Below, piece after piece: positions 1 to 43,000 of a DNA stretch of 64,000 nucleotides. Position 1 is the stretch's first letter. Every line of letters starts with the position of its first letter. Location of the stretch: positions 3,092,064 to 3,156,063 of the forward strand of contig NC_061078.1 of the NCBI RefSeq assembly GCF_021917145.1. The letters are read 5' to 3'. This DNA comes from Hypomesus transpacificus (taxonomy: Eukaryota > Chordata > Actinopteri > Osmeriformes > Osmeridae). The position numbers were made by a program, and so were the translations under genes. The notes beneath the pieces were generated by a model, which had not been told where the DNA came from, did no database searches, and was given only the letters and a program-made list of their open reading frames with translations.

Positions 1-33079
<33,079 letters not shown>

Positions 33080-33480
33080 CTTTGTCTGCGTGTGGGACAA
33101 CAATAAACTGTTCACAACAGAAGTATGTCAGATTAACGACGTTCTTCTTCTTTGGTCCAACACCTGGATCGCAACAAATGCAACCTGAGGCGGAGATTAG
33201 GCATCGTTTTCAATATAGATATCCTCACAGTGTGTTCCTGGTTGAACAACCACTGAATGTATCAGTAGCTAAGTGAAAAGACGGTTATGGTTCAGTCAAA
33301 CACTTATCATCATACCTTTACCCTCGTCTCTACTGCTTGAAATGATACTGGGCGGGTCTGCGGGCGCTGAATGACGTGCCTTAAAACCAACGACAAGCGA
33401 CGCCTCACATTTCTTTTTGGCCACAGGTTGGTCTTCCACACGCTGTAAGCCTTCCAAACCGCGGTAAGGAAACATTCTAA
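33080..33480 (-). promoter_or_regulatory. FRMD5 5' UTR and probable promoter region
   Basis: This lies directly upstream of the FRMD5 start. It is richer in CpG than the flanks, with a GC box (GGGCGGG, about 33350-33356), CGGGCGC next to it, and a CRE-like TGACGTG at about 33372. No TATA box stands out. The transcription start is not visible from sequence alone. Confidence 0.5.
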
Positions 33481-33973
33481 CTACCTGGTGGATGTTTCAT
33501 TAGCACAAATATCCTCAACACTCATATTACATGTTCATGCCCTTATTGTGAGTAGCTATAAAGTGCCTATAGTTGAAGTAAAACACCGTTTTTATGCCAA
33601 TAGTTTCCGTCATTTTGTTGTACTCTGTCACAGTCACACGCATTTTTTTTTTACCATTGAGCGCTTGATGACACAAGACGTGATAGATAGACTAGCTCTC
33701 TGTTAAGTGATGCCCAAAATATGGTGTAGACCATATAGCCTTATAGAAACAGATTGGAAAAATCTAAAAGCTTTATCACAATTCCCTGCGTAGCCTACTG
33801 GCTCCCTCTGGTGGTCAATGAAGCTATACAAACTAAAGTCCTCATTTTGGTATGCGTATTCAATCTTTTGAAGTAGGCTAACTTTCCAACCCAAAAGAAC
33901 TACTGCTATTTAAAGAACTTGTAATCAATCTTAAATAAAAGTGAGCCTATCTGCCGTGACATTGTTTTCGCAA

Positions 33974-34045
33974 TGCCGTGACCCGGATTCGAACCGGGGT
34001 TGCTGCGGCCACAACGCAGAGTACTAACCACTATACGATCACGGC
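33974..34045 (-). tRNA. tRNA-His (GTG), copy 1
   Basis: The 72-nt minus-strand sequence folds as a cloverleaf. Its acceptor is GCCGTGA/TCACGGC with discriminator A, and the anticodon stem CTGCG/CGCAG encloses loop TTGTGGC. The anticodon GTG is at 34010-34012, the T-arm is CCCGG-TTCGAAT-CCGGG, and there is no intron. As in other eukaryotes the extra 5' G of tRNA-His is not encoded. The B box is GGTTCGAATCC. A TTTT terminator lies about 34 nt past the 3' end (33937-33940). Confidence 0.97.
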
Positions 34046-34126
34046 GAGCTACGATAGGCGTGAATACCCTTTAATCAATTTAGACACTAGCCCTATCGGC
34101 AGGGTTCTATTTATGGAGGGGGGCAT

Positions 34127-34151
34127 GGGGGGGGGGGGGGGGAGGGGGGGG
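34127..34151. repeat. G-run in tRNA-His spacer 1
   Basis: The run has nearly 25 G residues with one A. A C-rich run follows about 30 bp later (CCCACCCCCCCCG near 34180), so the strand can form a G-quadruplex or a G:C hairpin. Confidence 0.93.
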
Positions 34152-34504
34152 TTGACCCCCCTAATTAGGATTAGGAACCCACCCCCCCCGATTGTTATTG
34201 CATAATTCGCACTCTGCCTATCGGACACAAAAAGCGTTTGGATTGAGTGGACGTGAACAACTGAGAAATTTCGAATGTTTGCCGAATGTATTTGTTCATC
34301 ATGTTCATTTGAATCGTAATAAAGACACGAGCTTTGCCTACCGGCAGTACAGAGAAACAGCAAGAAGAGGACAGTATTCAGAAACATACAAAATATCCCA
34401 AATGCAGCAAGACAATGAAGTTTGTCAATTGACACATTGTCTCGTGGTTTAGAATTGTGTGCTTGAGCAAAAGTGTACCCATCTGCCGTGACATTGTTTC
34501 GCAA

Positions 34505-34576
34505 TGCCGTGACCCGGATTCGAACCGGGGTTGCTGCGGCCACAACGCAGAGTACTAACCACTATACGATCACGGC
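34505..34576 (-). tRNA. tRNA-His (GTG), copy 2
   Basis: Identical by eye to copy 1. The 5' flank (minus strand) also starts with TAGCTCGCCG-type sequence. The first TTTT after the 3' end is at 34469-34472, about 33 nt downstream. Confidence 0.97.
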
Positions 34577-34658
34577 GAGCTACGATAGGCATATGTCTAC
34601 ACCAATCAATTTAGAGACGAGCCCTATCCGCAGGGTTAAAATTACGGAGGAGGGGCAT

Positions 34659-34740
34659 GGGGGGGGGGGGGGGGGGGGGGGGGGGGGTATGGGGGGCATG
34701 GGGGGGGGGGGGCGGGGGGGTATGGGGGGCATGGGGGGGG
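34659..34740. repeat. G-run block in tRNA-His spacer 2
   Basis: About 80 bp consist of G-runs broken by TAT, CAT and C. The block has GTATGGGGGGCATGGG-type units repeated twice, an expansion of the spacer 1 tract. It is likely to be assembly-sensitive. Confidence 0.93.
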
Positions 34741-35092
34741 TTGACCCCCCTAATTAAGATTTGGACCCCCCCCTCCCAATTGTCATTGCATAATTTGCAC
34801 TCTGCCTATCGGACACAAAAAGCGTTTGGATTTAGTGGACGTGAACAACTGAGTAATTTCGAATGTTTGCCGAATGTATTTGTTCATCATGTTCATTTTA
34901 ATCGTAATTAAGACACGAGCATCACCTACCGGCAGTACAAAGAAATAGCAAGAAGAGAACAGTATTCAGAAACATACAAAATATCCCAAATGCAGCAAGA
35001 CAATGAAGTTTGTCAATTGACACATTGTCTCGTGGTTTAGAATTGTGTGCTTGAGCAAAAGTGTTCCCATCTGCCGTGACATTGTTTCGCAA

Positions 35093-35164
35093 TGCCGTGA
35101 CCCGGATTCGAACCGGGGTTGCTGCGGCCACAACGCAGAGTACTAACCACTATACGATCACGGC
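35093..35164 (-). tRNA. tRNA-His (GTG), copy 3
   Basis: Identical by eye to copy 1, with the same trailer hairpin and the same spacer-encoded TTTT about 33 nt past the 3' end. Confidence 0.97.
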
Positions 35165-35495
35165 GAGCTACGATGGACTTGCACCGGGTGCCATTGATTT
35201 TGACTTTAGAGCTATCGGACTACAAAAGGAGTTTGACTTTTGTGGACGTGAAGAAATGAGTAATTTTAAATGTCTGCCGAATAGATTTGTTTATCGTGTT
35301 CATTTTAACCGTAATAAAGACACGAGCATTGCCTACCGGCAGTACAAAGACATAGCAAAAAGAGTACAGTATTTAGAAACATTCAAATTATCCAAAAGGC
35401 AGAAAGATAATAAGGTTATTTATCTCGTGTTCTATAAGGCTAGAATTGTGTGCTTGAGTAAAAGTGAGTCCATCTGCCGTGACATTGTTTCGCAA

Positions 35496-35567
35496 TGCCG
35501 TGACCCGGATTCGAACCGGGGTTGCTGCGGCCACAACGCAGAGTACTAACCACTATACGATCACGGC
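35496..35567 (-). tRNA. tRNA-His (GTG), copy 4
   Basis: Identical by eye to copy 1. The spacer that separates it from copy 3 is the shortest and lacks the G-run block. Confidence 0.97.
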
Positions 35568-38500
35568 GAGCTACGATGGACTCGGTTGTCGGCAGCGTCA
35601 AAGATGCCTTTTTGAAACTCACTTTCATTTTCTATAGTAGTTTAGGTTTGTTAATATGATACTGAATGATTGAAATGAATGATCTATGATTGAACCTAGA
35701 TCACCTGCGTTTGGTCATCCGTTATTTGCTATTTTATCTAGAAAAATTACAACAAAATTAATTATTAAGGATTTTGGAGATTCTGTACTGAAGTTTACCG
35801 AAGACAGACACAGATTAATCACGCAGCCTTGTAATTATATGAGAAAGTAAAGTTTGCATCTGATTGTGCCAGGTACATGCTCAAAAGAAAATCATACAAT
35901 TGATAGAATGCCAAACAGAAGTCAGTTATTTGACTCGTGGCATAGCCTACAAACTTCTATTGTTTCCCTTATTTCGCCGCTAGAGGACCTTCTATTTCAA
36001 ATAGTGTCTCATCAAAAGTTGCTGTCGTCATTCTTTTAAAATCGACTTATTAACCTCATTTACTGTCTTTAAAAGAAAGGTAGCTTATGTTGTTGTAATG
36101 ACGAATAAGAATAGCATGCAGACATAGCTGTTTTTATTGTTGTTGCAGTTTCACCAACAATTAGTGTAGCGATATTATATCATTGGGACAGACTGGGACG
36201 TAGGCCTATATGTTGCACCATTCTGGTCAAAAAATATATCAGACTGCCGTTTTCAACGAACCATCGTCATTTAGAACTTAACTGTTGATCACATATTTCC
36301 TGCACTTACAATAAACAAGCTTCATGTCAATTAGAAGTCAAATGTTACAATATATTGACCATAAACGGAACACTGCCCTTGCTTGTGATAGTGTTTATCA
36401 TGTTATTGGTTAATGGTAGTATGGTTGTTTATAGTAGTAGTGTGTGTGACAGTAACGGTGTGTGTCTGAGAGGGTGAGAGTAAGGGTGACGCTCAGCTGT
36501 CAAGTCATCTCCTGTTTCTGCTTCCTTGGAGGTAACACTGGTGTGAATATTCAGTGGATGATGTCACAGTTTTAACACCCCAGTCTTACAAATCCAAGCC
36601 TAGTTTCCACAGAGACTTGTCAAACATCAAAATAAGCCGCAGAATGGGGGTGGGAGTGGGGGTGGGGTGGGATAGAGCACCCCAGGGCAGCCAATGACTG
36701 TAGGGCAGCCAATGACGGTAGCTCAGATGTCAACACATCATCATGCAAACAAGCTTGAATCGAAGACGTCATGTCCATTTAGAACGGAACAGTCTGTTCT
36801 GTTGATGTCCCCAATAACAAATCATATGTGTGCTGGGCACTACTGAATTATGTTGGATCTATTCCCTGGCATAAGCTTGTTTCATATATTGTATCATATA
36901 TTCATCATGATCTCTTCAGTAAACAATGTATACACGCTAAAGTTTGTCAGTTTGGAAACCCTCCTTTTTCTCTGACGTGAAAACCGCGTCAGAGAGGGCA
37001 CTTTCCAAGACCAGTTCCTGTAGTGGTGAAACAGCACGCGGAAGTACTGATGGCTCTTCACACACAGCACCTGTTGGAATGTCTGTAAGCTCTTTACAGA
37101 GGTTGCACCTGCCTGAAAGGATGCAATTGCTCAAATTGTTTAGAATTGCAGGAGTGCTTTCATGTCCACACATATTTCTCGTGGTTTAATTTGCTTATGT
37201 GGTAGGTGGCCCACACCTGTTTGTCTGATGCACTGCCATGCTGTAAACACTATTTTCCAGATGGCTTTGAGGGTATTTATGTAATCAAAACTAAACAACA
37301 ATGTGTTCAATTAGCAGAAGTTTGTGTCCAAAGCAAAGGGGTATTAAACCTGTGACATTTTGTTTTGCAATCCAATGCTCTACCTCGGAGCTGCACCCAT
37401 CCCTTCCTAGATGAAAGACCTAAAGAGCACATCACACATATTCCAAACTGATCAAATAAAAATAACATTGGAGTGCCTCACTGTGGTTGGAGTTCCCTGG
37501 TTGTACAAATGCTTTGTCTCAGTTGAAAGAAAGCTTAGTGAAAATGTCATAGCCACACAGTAAAGGTCACTATTTCTGATGTCTATGTAGTGAATTAGGG
37601 CCGTAGTGGAATCGAGATTAAATTACAGTGGTTTGGTCAGCCACATAACCTGCAGCCCATCGTCTCAGGTTCTTCTCCGGGCACAGTCCTCTGCTCATGT
37701 TAGACTGTAATTATATGGTGGCGTGAGGCCTTTAGGTCCCCAAGGTCCTTGTTCATTAACTGCCTCCTTGGAATTGATGAATCGGCTGTTTACAGTATGC
37801 GTCTCAAATGGCAATTTAGACCTCTCATCTACATTTAGGAAAGACACCCTTAGATGGTTTTGCTGTAGTACATCCTGTTTGAAGGAGACTAGTGCAACCC
37901 TTTTGAATAGGCAAAGTTTTATAATAAAGCTAAGCAAGTGCCAATAATGTTGTCCCTACTGTATGTCCCCTATAAATCTGTCAAACAAAGCCACTGGACT
38001 ATAGGAACTGCTATATATAGCAATGCACGTGGCAGAAAAAAACGTCTTTCTATGAGACCATTTATAGCCATTTGCTTCTAATGAGTTTGTTGGATAAATG
38101 ACTATGGAGAATTCAATACATTATAAATGTTTTTTTCTTATGCTGTATGTCTTGTCACCAGATCACATGTTTGTTGGTGAGTGATTTGTGGGAGAGAAAA
38201 ACTAAACTATTCCTTTCTGAGGAAAGGCTGTGCCCCATGGCACGACCTTTCAATGTCTAAATGCTTTAAACACCCTGTTGTGCTTTGATCAGACCTAACA
38301 CACCCCTTCAAGAATGCCCAGCTGAGAGCCACCATCTTTGTCCCTGTGGCTCCAGTCAGAGAGCACTGAACCAGCTGCTGTGGGAGGCTCTGCAGATCAT
38401 GTTTGTCCATCATACGTTCCATTGGGTAGAAGTGTGCGGAATGATTAGGCTAGATCATAAGCACAGTCACTGCATAGGCCTCCTTATTATGAAAAAACGT

Positions 38501-39575
38501 CCTTAATGTTATTAAGGACAAGATGGAAATGAAAAAAGAGTAAAAATAGCTGCACTGTAGTAATAGATGCATGTGTAATTTGATAAGAGTCTATGTAAAG
38601 TAACATTAGAGGAATTCTGAATAGTAGCTTTGAACTTGATTTATGTTTCAAACTTAAGAAGCTGGAATTCATAGTGATAGTTCCAGTTACAATCAGTGCA
38701 GTGAAATGTATATGTTGAGTTGTCAGTATGCAAAAGAATAAGAGGAAAAGTGGTGGTTTCAAGTGAACTTTGAGTGCTCTTTCTTCAAATGTAAATTACA
38801 CAACATAAATAGCAAAGTGGCACCCAAGTGTTCTTGAATAGTTAGAAGAACTATATAAGGCTGTTCTATTCCTATTGTTTCTCCTCTGGGGGTCTGTGTC
38901 CATTGTAAGACAATTAGACTTCAGGCCAGCCAATGGGCTGTCCCCTACCATGTCATGACTACTAACTCTGGGCAATTGGATGACAGAAATGGGCAACAAT
39001 TTGATAGCTTTTTAGACAAAGTGGTAGTACCTCTACTTTAGTCTGTCCTAGTGCTGTTGTCCTATGTCACTATTTTCCATGAGCTGTTTCAGAATCAACA
39101 AGCTCTTCTTTTTGCTTAGGAAGGTCAGTGTAACCAAGCACTTTTATTTTGGAAAGTAAAGCAATGTGACGGGATGCTTAAATTTACAGCTCATTTTAAT
39201 GGGCTTTTAAGGAGGGTGTCATCCTTCTGATTGACAGGATCATATGATACTTCAGTACAGACCTCTTCCATTCCGAGGCATGCCCTTTGAGGAAAAAAAC
39301 GGGTTACAAACACATCCTGGTTTTTAGAATGAATTGACGAACGAGTAACCACATCTGCTGACTGTCTAATGATTCCATTCCATCTGAAACTACCAACAGG
39401 AGCTTACCGTGGAATCAAAACCTCCAAAATGCTGGAAAGAAATATCATTATACTCTTCGAGAGACTGGTTATAAACTGCGTTTTCTTTTCAGTCCCAGGA
39501 TATCGTAGTTATCAAAACATTTGGAAGACCAGTTTTGGAAAATGTGATGTGCTCTTGTGCCTATTTGCAGGCCTG
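35568..39575. other. Intergenic region between the tRNA array and ALPK3
   Basis: I see no protein gene. The open frames are short and match nothing I know. Contents include a GGGGTGGGA-rich patch at 36646-36671, a SINE head remnant at about 37335-37400, a MEF2-type CTATATATAG at 38011-38020 and a CArG-like CTATATAAGG at 38851-38860. The last two fit a muscle enhancer for ALPK3, but that is inference. Confidence 0.7.
37335..37400 (-). mobile_element. SINE head remnant, tRNA-derived
   Basis: On the minus strand a tRNA-like promoter is recognisable: an A-box-type stretch (GAGGTAGAGCATTGGATTGC), and a B-box-type stretch (GTCACAGGTTTAATACC). No body or tail is clear. Confidence 0.6.
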
Positions 39576-39585
39576 CTATAAATAG
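39576..39585 (+). promoter_or_regulatory. Combined TATA/MEF2 element upstream of ALPK3
   Basis: CTATAAATAG is both a TATA box and a perfect match to the MEF2 consensus CTA(A/T)4TAG. It lies about 490 bp before the ALPK3 start codon. A donor-like GTGAGT at 39687 and an acceptor (TTTCTTTCAG ending at 39949) would form a small intron in the 5' UTR. ALPK3 is a heart and skeletal muscle gene, so a MEF2-type core promoter would make sense. The promoter role itself is inferred. Confidence 0.55.
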
Positions 39586-40065
39586 GGTGAAAGGGCTACG
39601 CATGCTCATGTTTGATTGTAAATTGCAGTGGCTTGAGCTGAAGCAAAGCGGGTCTCTTCTGAAGGACAAAAAGCTACTTTTGAGTGGTGAGTTGACTAGT
39701 TACAGAGATCGTATGGAAACTAGATTGATTACATTTGGCAATGTCCTGGATGTGTCATCAAGTGAAGGACTTATTCGAGCAACTTATTTCTGGAAAGCAT
39801 CTCACATTTTGATGTATGATTCAGTGTTACACTTGAGTTTCTGAGATCCTGCTCCTCCTATCAATCCCAAATTCTAAACCATTTTTTTTTTTTACATCAG
39901 TTTGAATCAATTATCCAAGTTCTTATTGTGACTTTTTCTTTTCTTTCAGTTGCTCCCTGGTTTACATCAGACAGGGAAAGAAGATAAACACTTTGTAACA
40001 GGACATCTGAGGAATTTCTCCTGAAAACAATATCGGTGGTGGCCTGAACTTTTTACTGGGTGGAT

Positions 40066-43000
40066 ATGGGTTCCAGGAGGGTAGTGACACGCTCTTACTC
40101 AGGAGATGGAAGATCTGGTTTTAACAATGGGGATGATGTCACTGGAAGTAGCAGATCCAGTGGTCTCAGTTACCTCTCTGGTGTCAGACCAGAAAACAGG
40201 TAAAACTCTCCATTCGGATAAATGATTGGGACAGACCAAAAACTTCTGTATCACATATTCACTTCAAATCAACTTAATGGTTACTGTGAAACTATGTTTG
40301 CATACTTCGGCTGTATTGATCTGTTTGGTTCTTTGTTAGTTTCCATGGTGTTTGAACTGTTTGAATGCATTGTTGATAAGAAACACTTTAACACTCTGCA
40401 CTTGCTTGTAAAAAAAGAAGTGACTGTGAGGTTAAGCTATATATAAACTTCATTGCATTGCCTTTAAAAAATACTAAACATTCAGCAAAATGTCTTCACG
40501 TCTATTCAAAAACAGGACAACAACCTTACAACAGCCTTCTTTTCTACTTGGGCCTGGTTGCATGACCAGATTTAAGTAGGAATAAATAAAACACATTCAT
40601 TGTAATTGAACTGAAAATTAATCTGGATTGAAAAACAAGAGGCAGTTATGTAACACCTGACAGCATTAATAAGTGTTTATTTTTTCATTTTTAGAGTTGT
40701 TGGTTTGTTTGGTTTCCATGCAGGCAATTGGCAATGTGAAGTCATGCAACATTAGCGCACTGTCCTTAAACAGCACCATATCAGAGTTAACTGCCCCTGT
40801 GACTGAAATAGATGACAACACCAGACAGAGATCAAGTGACCATACATAAGCACCGAATTAATGATGCAGTCCTCATTATAGGCTTGAAATTCATCAATGT
40901 TCTGTCACCCATGGGATGTTAGTTACCGCATATAAGCATGCTTCAATACATTCTGTATTGAATTCATCAAACAGATGAGCATGTATGTCTCATCACTGTA
41001 AAAAGATTTCATATGGACAAAGAATTGGCAGAGTGTAAGCGATTGAAAGATCTACACCTAAAACCACTCAAATGTACATTACAAATGTACTTACAATTGG
41101 ACAAAAGAGTACAATTTGGTAATAACTGACGTTGTTATAGATATTGTTGATGTTATAAAAATATAACTTTGTCCATATGTATATCTTAACTCATGTCTAA
41201 ACATACATGCATAGTGCCTGATAAGCTGCTTTTATTTGCCTCCCCTCTGCATAGCCAATCACGTCACAGGTATTCTCAATACAGGCAATCAAGGTACTGT
41301 AACTAAAGCAATCGCTCAAAAATCTATTTGACCTTACCCTTTCACATTGTACTGACACTTGACATATATAGTGTATGTGGTGCTACAGTATAAAACAAAA
41401 AACAAAAAGCAGAAGTTACGCATCAGACTAACCATCTCAATGGTTGCAAAATTGCCTGAGATTGAGAGAATGTGTTTACAGTTCAGCTAACCAGCTGGCT
41501 GTGTTTTTCAGGAGTACCTTCTGTAGTGTTATGGCACATTTAACGGAGGAGACCCAGCCATCCTTTGAGTCAACCTTAAAATCTAGAGCAGTGTCTGAGG
41601 CCAGTAATGTGAAATTCATCTGTGTGGTGACAGGTAAACTCTCAACGGTGCAACACTTTATCTGTAACTATGTATTAAATGTAAATGTATGTAATGTAAT
41701 ATGTCCTTTTTCAGATTTTTTCCGTGTCAGTTTATTGTAACAATGTACTGTCTTTTCATTTATTTTCAGGTAATCCTGCTCCCGAAGTCACATGGTATAA
41801 AGATGACGTACAACTGGACAGATACTGTGGACTTCCTAAATATGAAGTCTCCCGCAATGGACAGAATCATTCCTTGCACATTTACAAGTACGTGTTTTGA
41901 CAGTTAAAATGTTTGTTGTTTAAAGTTGATGACTGCAACATTGTTTGCATTTGCTATAACATGAAACGATATTCCCTGTAGTTGCACTTTGGAGGATGCA
42001 GCCATTTACCAAGCATCAGCACGGAACAGCAAAGGTATTGTGTCTTGCTCTGGGGTTCTGGAGGTGGGAACAATGAGCGAATACAAGATCCACCAGCAGT
42101 ACTTTGCCAAGCTCAAGCAGAAGGCTGAAAACAAGCGCAGGGACCTGGAGAACCCCAAGCTGTGGGAGAAGGAGCACCATGGGCCTGGACGTCAAGAGCA
42201 GCTACGGACCATCAGTCCTGACCGCTCCCAACGGAAACGGCGGTCCCCCATGGAGGCCAGCCTCAGCACCCCTAGTTCCATTGAAGAAGAGGGGGCTGAG
42301 GAGAACATCTCTGTCCCAGACAGTGAGTCAGAGGTCAGGCTACAGGAGACGTCTACAGAAGGAATAGATAATTCCATACCGGTGACTAATGGAACCGCAT
42401 CCTCTATCTCTGGTGGACAGCCTGCAAAAGAAAATGGCAGCAATGGCCTCACATACATATATGATTCAGTGCAAAAGACCTTCTCTGCACAACCACCAAA
42501 AGCACCATTTGCCAAGAAGAAGATAAAGATCTCTAACGGAGTGGGGCATGTGAATTCTGATAGCCAGGTAGAGATAGTGCCTGACGACAGAGGCATAAGT
42601 GAAGAGGCCAATGTGTCAACGTACCAAATCGATTCTTCATACTCACAGAGAACAGACGATGAGGCAATGGAAGTGGAAAGTTCTGCTCCAGATGACATAC
42701 AAGAGAACAACAGCAGTGTGTCTGTGTTGCAGGAAAAGGTTCAAGTTGAAGGGACAGCCCCCTTAAACAAGGATCCGTCTCTTGACCCTTTTACTGCTGT
42801 GTCTCCATCAGTGAAGGAAATCCGAGGAAAAAATAGTGAAAATGATGTGGAAAAGGAGAACACTCCGAATATGGAATCTAAGGAACCTAAGGTGGAACGT
42901 GAGGTAGAGTCTAAGGACATTTTAAAGAATGTGGGTGCAAATTCACCCATCTCGTCAGAACCAAAACCTAGAACTTCAGTCACACCCATACAAGTTTTGA

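Larger units (their letters stand above)
33953..35567 (-). repeat. Tandem tRNA-His array with homologous spacers
   Basis: Four units have start-to-start distances of 531, 588 and 403 bp. The three spacers share a long block running from ATCGGAC...AAAAAGCGTTTGG (loosely in spacer 3) through AAAGACACGAGC to GAATTGTGTGCTTGAG. They grew by duplication of the whole tRNA-plus-spacer unit. The first two spacers carry a G-run opposite a later C-run; the third lacks these. The tRNAs look identical while the spacers have diverged, as expected from selection or gene conversion on the tRNAs. Confidence 0.9.

Noticed and set aside
33080-33115. An earlier in-frame ATG giving FRMD5 a 12-residue N-terminal extension
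   Set aside because: The extension is not known from vertebrate FRMD5 proteins, which start MLSRLMSG. The downstream ATG is the conserved start.
34049-35549. Open frames of 160-165 codons across the tRNA-His array on both strands
   Set aside because: They read through tRNA genes and G-runs, share only the duplicated spacer sequence, and are broken by stops in the other units. Noncoding spacer is the simpler reading.
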